Part shown: positions 1-10,623 of the stretch, one piece after another | Position numbering within the stretch: the first letter of the stretch is position 1 | Layout of the letters: the number at the start of each line of letters is the position of its first letter | Origin: Streptomyces sp. 130 | Lineage (GTDB): Bacteria > Actinomycetota > Actinomycetes > Streptomycetales > Streptomycetaceae | DNA length: 64,000 bases | Reading direction: 5' to 3' | NCBI RefSeq assembly: GCF_007096885.1 | Contig: NZ_VJNO01000007.1 | Location: 124,001-188,000, forward strand | Program-made: the position numbers and the translations under genes | The notes under the pieces: model-generated | Databases searched by the model: none | Seen by the model: only the letters and a program-made list of their open reading frames with translations | Told to the model about the DNA's origin: nothing

Positions 1-167
1 ACGCCCCGCGCGACGCCCCGGCCGTCGTCACCGTGCAGGAGGTGCGCCCGCTGACCCCCGCCGAGCGCGACGCCGTGACGGCGGAGGCGGCGGACCTGAT
101 CACGGCGATGACCCCGGCAGCGGAGCACGACGTCCGCTTCGGCCGGTTCGTGGACCTGGCCCGCTGA
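1..167 (+). CDS. C-terminal fragment of an unidentified protein
   Basis: The reading frame enters from the left edge and ends with TGA at 165-167, leaving about 54 residues. The fragment has an Ala/Glu-rich helical stretch followed by HDVRFGRF near the end. This ending recalls winged-helix DNA-binding proteins of the AlkZ/YcaQ-like group, which often finish with an HDIRF-type motif. That is a weak resemblance from memory and no catalytic region is visible. The start codon lies outside the window. Confidence 0.55.
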   Translation, partial: APRDAPAVVTVQEVRPLTPAERDAVTAEAADLITAMTPAAEHDVRFGRFVDLAR

Positions 168-224
168 CCAGTGCCGCCGGGGGCACGCGGCGGCGCGCCA
201 GGGCGCACGGGGCCTGCGCCCGGG

Positions 225-377
225 GGCGCCGGGTCTGGTGTCGGTGGCTGTTGCGGCAGTAGCCCGGCCCGTTGGGGCGCCGGGTCTGGTGTCGGTGGCT
301 GTTGCGGCGGCGGCCCCGCCCGTCGGGGTGCCGGGGACGGTGTAGGTGGCCGTTACGGCAGCAGCCCCGCCCGTCGG
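225..377. repeat. Three tandem 51-bp repeats at the 3' end of the LuxR gene
   Basis: Copies lie at 225-275, 276-326 and 327-377. The first two are nearly identical and the third is more diverged. The third copy overlaps the last codons and the TAA stop (353-355) of the minus-strand LuxR-type gene, so the array looks like successive duplication of that gene's 3' tail. The period of 51 is a multiple of three. There is no unique spacer between copies, so it is not a CRISPR array. Confidence 0.85.
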
Positions 378-1207
378 GCCTCCACCACCGCCTCCAGCCG
401 GGTGTGCGCCCCCAGCCGCCGCATCGCGGACCGCAGATAGCCCTTCACCGTCTCCGGGCGCAGCCCCAGCCGGTCCGCCGCCACCGCGTTCGTGGCGCCC
501 GCCGCCACGCACGCCAGCACATCGATCTCGCGCGGAGCGAGCCGGACCTCCGGCGCCCCGGGCTCCCGGGCGCCCGTGGCCGAGGCCAGCCGCCCGCACA
601 CCGCGAGCAGCTCGTCCCGCAGCGCCGGGTCGAGCACCTTCGGCATCAGGGCGCGCAGCTCGCGGTGCGCCTCCCGGACGTCCTCCCAGGCCGCCGCCCC
701 AGCCGCCTCCGCCGCCCCGGGAGCGTCCGGCTCCGGGCGGCTCGCCGCCAGCAGCCGCCGCACCTCGTCCCGGACCACCAGCGCCTGCTCCACGTCACGT
801 GCGGCGGCCACCGCCGCGTCGAACGTGCGGTCCCCCAGCGTGAGCGGCTCGCGCAGCGCCCCGTACAGCACCCCTCGCACCTCGCGCCGCACCACGACGG
901 GGACGGCGACCACCGAGCGCAGCCCCTCGGCCGCGACGGCCGTGTCGTACTCGTGGCTGATGCGGCGCGATGAGTGGTAGTCGGTCACCGCGCACGGCCT
1001 CGACAGGGCCATGGACTTGCCGCCCAGGCCGCTGCCCGACGAGATCACCAGACCTCGCAGCGCCGCCGTCCGCGCCCCGTTCACCTCGGCGATCCTGGTG
1101 TGCCGGCTGTCCGAGAGCAGCCCGCCGAAGGCCACCGGCAGCCCGCTCGTCCGGCGCAGCCGCAGCAGCGCCGCTTGCATCTCGACCGCCTCGACGGATT
1201 CCGGCAC
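353..1207 (-). CDS. LuxR-family transcriptional regulator with GAF-like sensor region
   Basis: This encodes a DNA-binding regulator. The C-terminal 60 residues form a LuxR-type helix-turn-helix (LAPREIDVLACVAAGATNAV and a recognition helix around RPETVKGYLRSAMRRLGAHT). The first two thirds resemble the GAF-like regions found in many Streptomyces LuxR-type regulators. I chose the GTG at 1207 because AGAGAGG sits 7 nt upstream; the frame stays open to an ATG at 1285, but that start lacks a good ribosome site. The gene diverges from the acyl-CoA synthetase operon across about 130 bp, which contains an imperfect inverted repeat (GTGA...TCAC, 1270-1285), so it probably controls that operon. The target is inferred. 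Confidence 0.85.
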   Translation of the reverse strand: MPESVEAVEMQAALLRLRRTSGLPVAFGGLLSDSRHTRIAEVNGARTAALRGLVISSGSGLGGKSMALSRPCAVTDYHSSRRISHEYDTAVAAEGLRSVVAVPVVVRREVRGVLYGALREPLTLGDRTFDAAVAAARDVEQALVVRDEVRRLLAASRPEPDAPGAAEAAGAAAWEDVREAHRELRALMPKVLDPALRDELLAVCGRLASATGAREPGAPEVRLAPREIDVLACVAAGATNAVAADRLGLRPETVKGYLRSAMRRLGAHTRLEAVVEARRAGLLP

Positions 1208-1341
1208 CCTGCCGCCTCTCTGTCCGGCCCCGATGGAATGGCGGCCTCCGACACCCCCGTCCGGGGGTGGTGAGACCTGGGTCACTGTTTACATCATGTG
1301 AGGAGCCGAAGAACCGGCCGGGTCGGTAAAGAGGAGGGCAC

Positions 1342-3018
1342 ATGCCGGAAACGAGTGCGACGGAGACGTTCCGGGCGGCCCGGGACTTCCTGCTCCGGCA
1401 CCGCGAGGACTACACCGCCGCCTACGAGGGCTTCCGCTGGCCCCGCAGCGACCACTTCAACTGGGCGCTCGACTGGTTCGACGTCATCGCCCGGGACAAC
1501 GACCGCACGGCCCTGCACATCGTGGAGGAGGACGGCACCCGCACCGAGGTGTCGTTCGCCGAGATGTCCGCCCGCTCCGACCGGGCCGCGAACTGGCTGC
1601 GCGCCCAGGGGGTGCGGGAGGGCGACCGCGTCCTGGTCATGCTCGGCAACCAGGCCGAGCTGTGGGAGACCGCGCTCGCCGCGATGAAGCTGCGCGCCGT
1701 GGTCATCCCGGCGACCCCGCTGCTCGGCCCCGCCGACCTGCGCGACCGGGTCGAGCGCGGCCGGGTCCGGCACGTCCTGGTCCGCGACACCGACACCGCG
1801 AAGTTCGACGAGGTGCCCGGCCGCTACACCCGTATCTGCGTGGGCGCCCCGGCCGAGGGCTGGCTCGACTACGCGGACGCCGCCGGGGCCCCGCGCGTCT
1901 TCACGCCGGACCGCGAGACCGACGCGGACGAACCGCTGATGCTCTACTTCACCTCCGGCACGACCGCCAGCCCCAAGCTGGTCGAGCACACCCATGTCTC
2001 GTACCCGGTGGGCCACTTGGCGACGATGTACTGGATCGGGCTCAAGCCCGGCGACGTCCACCTCAACATCTCCTCGCCCGGCTGGGCCAAACACGCCTGG
2101 TCCAACCTCTTCGCGCCGTGGAGCGCCGAGGCGACGGTCTTCATCTTCAACTACACCCGCTTCGACGCCGGCCGCCTGATGGCCGAGATGGACCGCTCCG
2201 GCATCACCAGCTTCTGCGCCCCGCCCACCGTGTGGCGCATGCTCATCCAGGCGGACCTGACCCAGCTGAAGACCCCGCCGCGCGAGGTGGTCGCCGCCGG
2301 CGAACCGCTGAACCCCGAGGTCATCGAGGCGGTCCGGCGTGCCTGGGGCGTCACCATCCGGGACGGCTTCGGCCAGACGGAGACCGCCGTCCAGGTCGCC
2401 AACACCCCGGGCCAGGCCCTCAAGCCCGGCTCGATGGGGCGGCCGAGCCCCGGCTTCCGGGTGGTCCTGCTCGACCCGGTGAGCGGGGAGCCCGGCGCGG
2501 TCGAGGGGGAGATCTCGCTCGACCTGTCGGAGCACCCGGTGGGCCTGATGACCGGCTACCACGGCGACCCGGAGCGCACCGCCGAGGCCATGGCCGGCGG
2601 CTACTACCGCACCGGTGACATCGGCTCCCGCGACGAGGACGGCTACATCACGTACGTGGGGCGGGCCGACGACGTCTTCAAGTCCTCGGACTACAAGATC
2701 TCCCCGTTCGAGCTGGAGAGCGCCCTGCTGGAGCACGAGGCGGTGGTCGAGGCCGCCGTCGTCCCGGCCCCCGACGAGGTCCGCCTCTCCGTCCCGAAGG
2801 CGTACGTGGTGCTCGCCGAGGGCTGGGAGCCCGGGCCCGACACCGCCAAGGTGCTCTTCGCGCACTCCAGGTCCGTGCTCGCACCGTACAAGCGGGTGCG
2901 GCGACTGGAGTTCGCGGAGCTGCCCAAGACCGTCTCCGGCAAGATCCGCCGGATCGAACTGCGCGAGCGCACCGCCCAGGGCGGCGGCACCGAGTACGCC
3001 GAAGGGGACCTGGCATGA
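1342..3018 (+). CDS. Acyl-CoA synthetase (AMP-dependent ligase, medium-chain/benzoate-like)
   Basis: The 558-residue protein should activate a carboxylic acid with ATP and join it to CoA. Adenylate-forming motifs appear in order: the phosphate-binding loop [15 protein letters not shown] near residue 195, the YRTGDIG motif near 430, [15 protein letters not shown] near 455, and the catalytic C-terminal lysine in KTVSGKIRR near 530. Length and motif style match medium-chain acyl-CoA or benzoate-CoA ligases more than long-chain FadD enzymes. AAAGAGGAGG precedes the ATG. Its stop overlaps the start of the next ligase (ATGA), so the two are translationally coupled. The acyl substrate cannot be read from sequence. 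Confidence 0.9.
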   Translation: MPETSATETFRAARDFLLRHREDYTAAYEGFRWPRSDHFNWALDWFDVIARDNDRTALHIVEEDGTRTEVSFAEMSARSDRAANWLRAQGVREGDRVLVMLGNQAELWETALAAMKLRAVVIPATPLLGPADLRDRVERGRVRHVLVRDTDTAKFDEVPGRYTRICVGAPAEGWLDYADAAGAPRVFTPDRETDADEPLMLYFTSGTTASPKLVEHTHVSYPVGHLATMYWIGLKPGDVHLNISSPGWAKHAWSNLFAPWSAEATVFIFNYTRFDAGRLMAEMDRSGITSFCAPPTVWRMLIQADLTQLKTPPREVVAAGEPLNPEVIEAVRRAWGVTIRDGFGQTETAVQVANTPGQALKPGSMGRPSPGFRVVLLDPVSGEPGAVEGEISLDLSEHPVGLMTGYHGDPERTAEAMAGGYYRTGDIGSRDEDGYITYVGRADDVFKSSDYKISPFELESALLEHEAVVEAAVVPAPDEVRLSVPKAYVVLAEGWEPGPDTAKVLFAHSRSVLAPYKRVRRLEFAELPKTVSGKIRRIELRERTAQGGGTEYAEGDLA

Positions 3019-4622
3019 CCGAGCTCTCGTACGCGCACGGCACGGGCACCACCGCCCTGCTCGGCGACACCATCGGACGCAACCTGGACCGGGCCGTCGC
3101 CGCCTGGCCCGGCCGCGAGGCGCTGGTCGACGTCCCGTCCGGGCGGCGCTGGACGTACGCCGAGTTCGGCGCGGCCGTGGACGAGCTGGCGCGGGCGCTG
3201 ATGGCGTCCGGCGTGGCCAAGGGCGACCGGGTCGGCATCTGGGCGGTCAACTGCCCCGAGTGGGTCCTCGTGCAGTACGCCACCGCCCGCATCGGCGCCG
3301 TCATGGTCAACATCAACCCCGCCTACCGGGCGCACGAGTTGGAGTACGTGCTGAAGCAGGCCGGGATATCACTCCTCGCCGCCACGCTGACGCACCGCAC
3401 CAGCGACTACCGGGCCCTGGTCGAGCAGGTCCGCGCCGACTGCCCGGACCTGCGGGCGGTGCACTACATCGGTGACGATTCCTGGAACGAACTGCTGTCG
3501 GCCGCAGGCCAGGTGACGGCTGATCAGCTGGCGGCCCGTGAGGCGGAGCTGTCCTGCGACGACCCCATCAACATCCAGTACACCTCGGGCACCACGGGCT
3601 TCCCCAAGGGGGCGACGCTCTCTCACCACAACATCCTCAACAACGGCTATTTCGTCGGGGAGTTGGTCGCCTACACCGAGCAGGACCGGGTCTGCCTGCC
3701 CGTCCCGTTCTACCACTGCTTCGGCATGGTGATGGGCAACCTCGGCATCACCTCGCACGGCGCGTGCATCGTGATCCCCTGCCCCTCTTTCGAACCGGCC
3801 GCCGTGCTGAGCGCCGTGCAGCAGGAGCGCTGCACCTCGCTCTACGGGGTGCCCACGATGTTCATCGCCGAGCTGAACCTGCCGGACTTCGCCTCGTACG
3901 ACCTGTCCTCGCTGCGCACCGGGATCATGGCCGGGTCGCCGTGCCCGGTCGAGGTGATGAAGCGGGTGGTGGCCGAGATGCACATGGACGAGGTGTCCAT
4001 CTGCTACGGCATGACGGAGACCTCCCCGGTCTCCACGCAGACCCGCCGCGACGACGACCTGGAGCGCCGCACCGGCACGGTCGGCCGCGTCATGCCGCAC
4101 ATCGAGGTCAAGGTCATCGACCCGGCGACGGGTGTGACCCTGGAGCGCGGGCAGTCCGGCGAGCTGTGCACCCGGGGCTACAGCGTGATGCTGGGCTACT
4201 GGGACCAGCCCGAGCGGACCGCCGAGGCCATCGACGCGGGGCGCTGGATGCACACCGGGGACCTCGCGGTGATGCGCGAGGACGGCTACGTGCAGATCGT
4301 CGGCCGCATCAAGGACGTGATCATCCGGGGCGGCGAGAACATCTATCCGCGCGAGATCGAGGAGTTCCTGTACCGCCACCCGAAGATCGCCGATGTGCAG
4401 GTGGTCGGGGTCCCCGACGAGCGGTACGGGGAAGAGGTGCTGGCCTGCGTCATCCCCGCCGACCCGGCCGACCCGCCGGCCCTGGACGACGTACGGGCTT
4501 TCTGCGAAGGGCAGTTGGCCCACTACAAGATCCCGCGCCTGCTCCAGATCCTGGAGGCCTTCCCGATGACGGTCAGCGGCAAGGTCCGCAAGGTCGAACT
4601 GCGCGAGGGCTACCGGAGATAG
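3015..4622 (+). CDS. Fatty-acyl-CoA synthetase (AMP-binding, FadD-like)
   Basis: This is a second adenylate-forming enzyme, 535 residues, with [18 protein letters not shown] near residue 190, [10 protein letters not shown] near 330, WMHTGDLAV near 410, [16 protein letters not shown] near 440 and the terminal VSGKVRK lysine motif. The profile fits the FadD / acyl-CoA synthetase family member 2 group. It overlaps the upstream ligase by 4 bp and probably works with it in activating fatty or aromatic acids under the divergent LuxR-type regulator. The gene ends only 6 bp from a convergent small gene. Confidence 0.92.
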   Translation: MTELSYAHGTGTTALLGDTIGRNLDRAVAAWPGREALVDVPSGRRWTYAEFGAAVDELARALMASGVAKGDRVGIWAVNCPEWVLVQYATARIGAVMVNINPAYRAHELEYVLKQAGISLLAATLTHRTSDYRALVEQVRADCPDLRAVHYIGDDSWNELLSAAGQVTADQLAAREAELSCDDPINIQYTSGTTGFPKGATLSHHNILNNGYFVGELVAYTEQDRVCLPVPFYHCFGMVMGNLGITSHGACIVIPCPSFEPAAVLSAVQQERCTSLYGVPTMFIAELNLPDFASYDLSSLRTGIMAGSPCPVEVMKRVVAEMHMDEVSICYGMTETSPVSTQTRRDDDLERRTGTVGRVMPHIEVKVIDPATGVTLERGQSGELCTRGYSVMLGYWDQPERTAEAIDAGRWMHTGDLAVMREDGYVQIVGRIKDVIIRGGENIYPREIEEFLYRHPKIADVQVVGVPDERYGEEVLACVIPADPADPPALDDVRAFCEGQLAHYKIPRLLQILEAFPMTVSGKVRKVELREGYRR

Positions 4623-4628
4623 CGCGCG

Positions 4629-4856
4629 TCAGGCGGCCTCGATGACGTCCCCCGCCGCCGTCCCGCGCGTCGCGGCCGCCCACTCGATGAGCAGCACCTC
4701 GTAGGCGGCGGACTCCACGGGGGACCAGTCGTGCCCCGCGCGGGCGTCCACGAACGCCCGTATCGCCTCATTGGCCTGCAGGGCGGCGCGGCCCGAGAGC
4801 GCGGGGGCGTGCGCGGGCGTGTTCGAAGGTGGTGAAGTCCGTGGAATCGAGACCAT
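4629..4856 (-). CDS. Small conserved-looking hypothetical protein
   Basis: A 75-residue protein is encoded convergently with the acyl-CoA ligases. It has an Ala/Glu-rich helical C-terminal half (AIRAFVDARAGHDWSPVESA) and no signal peptide or membrane segment. The start is taken at the ATG at 4856; an in-frame TTG ten codons upstream is possible. Codon use is typical of the genome, which supports real coding. I do not recognise a family or function. Confidence 0.6.
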   Translation of the reverse strand: MVSIPRTSPPSNTPAHAPALSGRAALQANEAIRAFVDARAGHDWSPVESAAYEVLLIEWAAATRGTAAGDVIEAA

Positions 4857-5009
4857 GCGCTCCACTGTAGGGCCCGCCACTGACAACGCACCGCAGATCG
4901 GGGGCCGTTGGCCAGAACGTGACGGATCACACGCAGGGTGGCCGGGCGGTTTCTGTGAGGCACGACACGTCGCCCGGCCCGCGTGTCCTGTTCCGGTCGG
5001 TGCGCGGGG

Positions 5010-5708
5010 TCAGGCGCCGGTGCTGACGAGCTCGTCCGCCGCGCCGTTGACCGGTTGCGGCGTGCCGGTGAGGTCCAGGACGAACAGCGGCACGCCCAGG
5101 GAGTCCGCGCGCTCACGGGCCTCCGGCGTGTAGCCCGCGAGCGAGAACAGCACCCCGCGCACGGAGCCGTTGAGCGCGTTGAGCCACAGGCACTCGACGT
5201 CCCGGAGCCCGGTCGGCCGGGTCGTGGAGTCGACCTCGGCGATCAGCCCGGCCGCCCGCAGGTCGATCCGCGAGGCCGGCCGGTGCACCGGGTGCGTCAC
5301 GTCCCGGAAGCCCAGCCAGGCCAGATAGAGCGCCGCCGCCGCGACCGCGTCGCGCCCGGTACGGATGGTCAGCGGGCGGAACGCCGGACGCGGCGCCGCC
5401 GCCGTGCGCGGCAGCGGTATGTGCGCGGGCCGGACCGCCCCGGCGGACGCCACCGGCCGCACCGGCACCCGCAGCACCGCCCCGCACGGGCAGCACAGCT
5501 CGGGCTGCGGCCACTGGTCGTGCCGCCCGCAGCCCCGGCACCGCACGGTCACCCAGTCGTCGTTCCAGGTGCGGTGGGTGATCGGGACCACCGGTGCGCC
5601 GAGCAGCAGCGGCGGGGCGGTCGGCGCTCCGCACGGGCACGGGTAGACGGGGGTCACGTACGCGTGGTCGCGGCGGCAGGCCGGGCACCGTACCGGCACT
5701 GACTCCAC
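5010..5708 (-). CDS. Zinc-ribbon protein with Mrr/PD-(D/E)XK-like C-terminal domain
   Basis: The protein has about 232 residues from the GTG at 5708, chosen because GGAGGGAG lies 6 nt upstream. The N-terminal third carries three Cys pairs (CPAC, CPCG, CRGC...CCPCG), likely two zinc ribbons. The C-terminal half (ALYLAWLGFRDV, GLIAEVDSTT, then GVLFSLAGYTPEARERADSL) has the rhythm of Mrr-type restriction-endonuclease folds, where a basic substrate-recognition strand and the phrase about a protein moving away from its DNA-bound residues are typical. The usual D...QxK catalytic set is not clear, so activity is uncertain. It could be a degenerate nuclease or only a nucleic-acid-binding protein. The 214 bp upstream (5709-5922) shows no gene. 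Confidence 0.65.
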   Translation of the reverse strand: MESVPVRCPACRRDHAYVTPVYPCPCGAPTAPPLLLGAPVVPITHRTWNDDWVTVRCRGCGRHDQWPQPELCCPCGAVLRVPVRPVASAGAVRPAHIPLPRTAAAPRPAFRPLTIRTGRDAVAAAALYLAWLGFRDVTHPVHRPASRIDLRAAGLIAEVDSTTRPTGLRDVECLWLNALNGSVRGVLFSLAGYTPEARERADSLGVPLFVLDLTGTPQPVNGAADELVSTGA

Positions 5709-5922
5709 CGCGTGCTCCCTCCGTACCACTTCCGTAATCCCTCCATGCTCCCCCAAGAGCGCGCCGCCGGGTGGGGAATCGCGTCACTCGGGGGTGCGCG
5801 GGGCAAGACGCCGACGGCCATCGCTGCGGCGAAGGGGCGGGCCCGTCCCCGCGACCGCCGTGCGGGCACAGTCGCAGGGGCGTGCCCCGGGGTGCAGACG
5901 GCCGAGGCGGCGGCCCCGGGGA

Positions 5923-6330
5923 TCAGACGGCCGGGGCGGCGCCGTACTCGGCGTCGGTGACGGGGGTCAGCCAGTGCACGGCGTCGTGGGTGTCGTCGCC
6001 CTCGTTGATGGCCAGGTGAACCATCAGCCGGTTCGGGGCCGCGCCGTGCCAGTGCTCCTCGTCGGCCTCGAACAGGACGCGGTCCCCGGGCCGGATGACC
6101 TCGACCGGCCCGCCCCGGCGCTGGCACAGGCCGACCCCCTCGGTGACGAAGACGGTCTGGCCCAGCGGGTGGCGGTGCCAGTGGGTGCGGGAGCCGGGCA
6201 TGAAGTGCACCAGGCCGGCGGTGACCCGGGAGGGGGCGGGCGCGGCGGCGACGGCGTCGATGTAGACGTCACCGGTGAACCAGTCGGCCGGGCCCTTCAC
6301 GGTGTCGATCGAGCTGCGGGTGATCCGCAT
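5923..6330 (-). CDS. Cupin-domain protein
   Basis: A 135-residue single-domain cupin. The metal-site pattern is visible as HWHRHPLGQTVFVTEG near residues 50-65 and a second histidine in EEHWHG near 92. Such small cupins bind a metal and act as isomerases, decarboxylases or sensors, so the reaction is not assignable. AAGGAG lies 8 nt before the ATG. It follows the alcohol dehydrogenase on the same strand after 27 bp, so the two likely form an operon under the divergent MmyB-type regulator. Confidence 0.88.
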   Translation of the reverse strand: MRITRSSIDTVKGPADWFTGDVYIDAVAAAPAPSRVTAGLVHFMPGSRTHWHRHPLGQTVFVTEGVGLCQRRGGPVEVIRPGDRVLFEADEEHWHGAAPNRLMVHLAINEGDDTHDAVHWLTPVTDAEYGAAPAV

Positions 6331-6357
6331 GGGGTCGCTCCTTGTCGGGGGGAGGGG

Positions 6358-7374
6358 TCAGGGCGTGAGGAGCGTCTTGACGGCGCGGCGCTCGTCCATG
6401 GCCCGGTAGCCCTCGGCCACCTGGGCGAGGGGGAGGGTGAGGTCGAAGACCTTGCCCGGGTCGATCCGGCGGGTGAGGACGCGGTCGATCAGGTCGGGCA
6501 GGTAGCGGCGTACGGGGGCGGGGCCGCCGCGCAGGCCGACGTGGGAGAAGAACAGCTCCTGTCCGTCGATCGCGACCTCGTGCGGGACCCCGACGAAACC
6601 GACGTTCCCGCCGGGGCGGGCGGTGTGGAGGGCCTGCCGCATGGCCTGGGCGGTGCCGACGCATTCCAGGACGCAGTCCGCGCCGATCCCGTCCGTCATC
6701 TCCTTGACGCGGTCGATGCCCTCCTGGCCGCGTTCGCTGACGATGTCGGTGGCGCCGAACACGCGGGCCAGCTTCTGCCGGGACTCGTGTCGCGACATGG
6801 CGATGATCCGCTCCGCGCCCATCTCCTTCGCCGCGATCACACCGCACAGGCCGACCGCGCCGTCGCCGACGACCACGGCGGTCGAGCCGGGCCGCACCTC
6901 GGCGGCGTCAGCGGCCCACCAGCCGGTGCCCATCACGTCGGAGACGGCGAGCAGACCGGGCCAGAACTCCTCGTCCGGCACCGCGTCGGTGGCGACCAGA
7001 GTGCCCTGGGCGTTCGGGATGCGTACGTACTCCGCCTGGCAGGTCGACATGAACTCGCGGTGCAGGCAGTTCGACGTGAAGCCGTTGCGGCAGTTCGCGC
7101 AGGTGTTGTCCGAGGTGGCGAACGAGCCGACGACGAACTGGCCCGGCTTCACCGAGGTGACCCCGGAGCCGACCTCCTCCACGAACCCGACGTACTCGTG
7201 GCCCATCGGGTGCGGGTCGCCGACCGGTTCGGCGCCGCGGTACGGCCACAGGTCGGAGCCGCACACACAGGTCACGGCCGTCCGGATGACCGCGTCGGTG
7301 GGCTCGATGATCTTGGGATCGTCCAGGTTCTCGAAGCGGACGTCACCAGGGGCGTGCATCACTGCGCCGCGCAT
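6358..7374 (-). CDS. Zinc-dependent alcohol dehydrogenase (MDR family)
   Basis: The 338-residue protein is a medium-chain NAD(P)-dependent dehydrogenase. Catalytic zinc ligands appear in CVCGSDLWPYRG and GHEYVG, structural-zinc cysteines in TCANCRNGFTSNC, and the Rossmann motif in VVGDGAVGLCGV near residue 180. The frame is open far upstream, but the ATG at 7374 has AAAGGAAA five nt away and begins a standard MDR N-terminus. The substrate is unknown. A 15-bp perfect palindrome sits in the divergent region shared with the MmyB-type regulator gene, which probably represses this operon. Confidence 0.9.
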   Translation of the reverse strand: MRGAVMHAPGDVRFENLDDPKIIEPTDAVIRTAVTCVCGSDLWPYRGAEPVGDPHPMGHEYVGFVEEVGSGVTSVKPGQFVVGSFATSDNTCANCRNGFTSNCLHREFMSTCQAEYVRIPNAQGTLVATDAVPDEEFWPGLLAVSDVMGTGWWAADAAEVRPGSTAVVVGDGAVGLCGVIAAKEMGAERIIAMSRHESRQKLARVFGATDIVSERGQEGIDRVKEMTDGIGADCVLECVGTAQAMRQALHTARPGGNVGFVGVPHEVAIDGQELFFSHVGLRGGPAPVRRYLPDLIDRVLTRRIDPGKVFDLTLPLAQVAEGYRAMDERRAVKTLLTP

Positions 7375-7555
7375 GAGGGTTTCCTTTACGTATGCGTGTA
7401 CGTGTACGTGCCGAGGCGGCGGCCACCGGATGTCCGGGGGGCCGGCGCCGGGTGCGGGGCCGGTTGCGCGCCCGTCATGGCGGCGACGGGCGGAGAACGA
7501 CCACGTCATCCAGGTAACCCGCTCACGGCGCCCGGAGCGAGACACCATCAAGGGG

Positions 7556-7570
7556 TGTACTGGCAGTACA
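7556..7570. promoter_or_regulatory. Perfect palindrome, predicted operator of the MmyB-type regulator
   Basis: TGTACTG-G-CAGTACA is a perfect 15-bp inverted repeat, flanked by GGGG and CCCC. It lies 36 bp before the regulator start and about 180 bp before the dehydrogenase start. Position between divergent genes, with a helix-turn-helix protein on one side, suggests autoregulation and control of the neighbour. Binding is inferred. Confidence 0.6.
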
Positions 7571-7606
7571 TCCCCATGGCGGTGTCCGGGACGTACGGTC
7601 GAAGGC

Positions 7607-8479
7607 GTGGACAACCAGGCAGAGGTCCGCGAGTTCCTCACCTCGCGGCGCGCGAAGATCACCCCCGAGCGGGCGGGCCTGCCGACGGGCAGCCGCCGAC
7701 GCGTGCCGGGCCTGCGCCGCAGCGAGGTCGCGGCCCTGGCCGATGTGAGCGTGGAGTACTACGCCAAACTGGAGCGCGGCAGCCTCGCCGGCGTGTCACC
7801 GGCCGTGTTGGAGGCCGTCGCCCGGGCCCTCCAGCTCGACGACGCGGAACGCGCCCACCTGCTCCACCTGGCCCAGGCCGCCGACGGCTCCGACGCCCTC
7901 ACCCGGCCCCGCCGCCGCACCGCCCGGCGGTGGCAGCCGCACCCGAGCCTGCAGTGGACCCTGGACGCGGTGACCGAGGGCGCGGCGTTCGTCCGTAACG
8001 GCCGCATGGACCTCCTGGCCGTCAACCGGCTCGCCCGCGCCTTCTACTCCGACGTCTACGCCGATCCCCACAACCAGGAGAACCTGGCCCGCTTCACCTT
8101 CCTCAGTCCGGACGCCCGGCGCTTCTACCCGGACTGGGACCAGGCCGCCGACATCACCGTCGCCATCCTGCGCACCGAAGCCGGCCGGAACCCCCACGAC
8201 AAGGACCTCCACGACCTCGTCGGCGAGCTCTCCACCCGCAGCGACGCCTTCCGCGTCCGCTGGGGCGCCCACGACGTCCGCCGCCACGGCACCGGCTTCA
8301 AGCGCTACCGGCACGCGGCGGTCGGCGAACTCGTCCTCGCCTACGAGGGCCTGGAAATGGCCGCCGAACCCGGCCTCACCCTCACGATCTACACCGCCGA
8401 ACCCGCCTCGCCCTCCGCAGAGGGCCTGCGCCTGCTCGCCTCCTGGGCCGCCACGTCCGCGGCGCGGCCCGGCGGCTGA
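7607..8479 (+). CDS. Helix-turn-helix regulator with MmyB-like ligand-binding domain
   Basis: The 290-residue protein has an N-terminal XRE-type helix-turn-helix (GLRRSEVAALADVSVEYYAKLERG, residues about 35-60). A C-terminal MmyB-like domain follows, with typical phrases LLAVNRLARAFYSDVY and DLVGELSTRSDAFRVRWGAHDV. This family usually senses a small ligand and regulates an adjacent oxidoreductase. The GTG at 7607 starts a family-typical N-terminus; no strong ribosome site precedes it, so the mRNA may have a very short leader. It is divergent from the cupin/dehydrogenase pair. Confidence 0.9.
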   Translation: MDNQAEVREFLTSRRAKITPERAGLPTGSRRRVPGLRRSEVAALADVSVEYYAKLERGSLAGVSPAVLEAVARALQLDDAERAHLLHLAQAADGSDALTRPRRRTARRWQPHPSLQWTLDAVTEGAAFVRNGRMDLLAVNRLARAFYSDVYADPHNQENLARFTFLSPDARRFYPDWDQAADITVAILRTEAGRNPHDKDLHDLVGELSTRSDAFRVRWGAHDVRRHGTGFKRYRHAAVGELVLAYEGLEMAAEPGLTLTIYTAEPASPSAEGLRLLASWAATSAARPGG

Positions 8480-8520
8480 GCCCCTTCCCCCCACCCTTCC
8501 CCCCACCCTTCCCGCCTCCC

Positions 8521-8549
8521 TTGACGTCGGTCAGGAGGCGGCTTAGATT
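8521..8549 (+). promoter_or_regulatory. gcl promoter (-35 TTGACG, -10 TAGATT)
   Basis: TTGACG at 8521-8526 and TAGATT at 8544-8549 are separated by 17 bp, a good housekeeping-sigma promoter. It is followed at once by the paired operators at 8553-8588 and gives a leader of roughly 110 nt before gcl. Confidence 0.75.
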
Positions 8550-8552
8550 TGC

Positions 8553-8588
8553 TTCCACATAACAGAAGACAGTTTCCGCTATGCGGAA
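8553..8588. promoter_or_regulatory. Tandem AllR-type operators in the gcl promoter
   Basis: Two 15-bp sites of the form TTCC-N7-GGAA lie just after the -10 box: TTCCACATAACAGAA (8553-8567) and the perfect palindrome TTCCGCTATGCGGAA (8574-8588). Their centres are exactly 21 bp apart, two helical turns. The same arrangement recurs at hyi, aceB and allB. AllR is the known IclR-family repressor of the S. coelicolor allantoin genes, and an AllR-like gene lies in this window, so AllR is the likely ligand. Confidence 0.75.
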
Positions 8589-8669
8589 TTGGTGATTTGG
8601 TGCTCTCAGGTGGCGCGACAGAGCCCGACTCCACCCCCGACTCCACACAGGGACGAGCAGGAGCACTCA

Positions 8670-10454
<1,785 letters not shown>

Positions 10455-10477
10455 CCCCTAGGGCCCGCGGCCCGGCC

Positions 10478-10517
10478 CCCGAGGAGCACCGGCGGACACC
10501 CGCGGGTGCTCCTCGGG
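10478..10517 (+). terminator. Hairpin terminator after gcl
   Basis: CCCGAGGAGCACC (10478-10490) pairs perfectly with GGTGCTCCTCGGG (10505-10517) around a 14-nt loop, 24 bp after the gcl stop. No T-run follows, which is normal for this type of genome. Confidence 0.75.
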
Positions 10518-10623
10518 CTGCCGCCCCGTCAGGATGCGTGCAGACTCGATGGAAGGGCCGTTTCCGAGGATGGGCGGTGCTACCTCTCGGGGGTACGGCT
10601 CAGAGCCAGGGGAAGCCCCACAG

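Noticed and set aside
225..377. Possible CRISPR array
   Set aside because: The 51-bp copies are directly adjacent with no unique spacers, and no cas gene is nearby.
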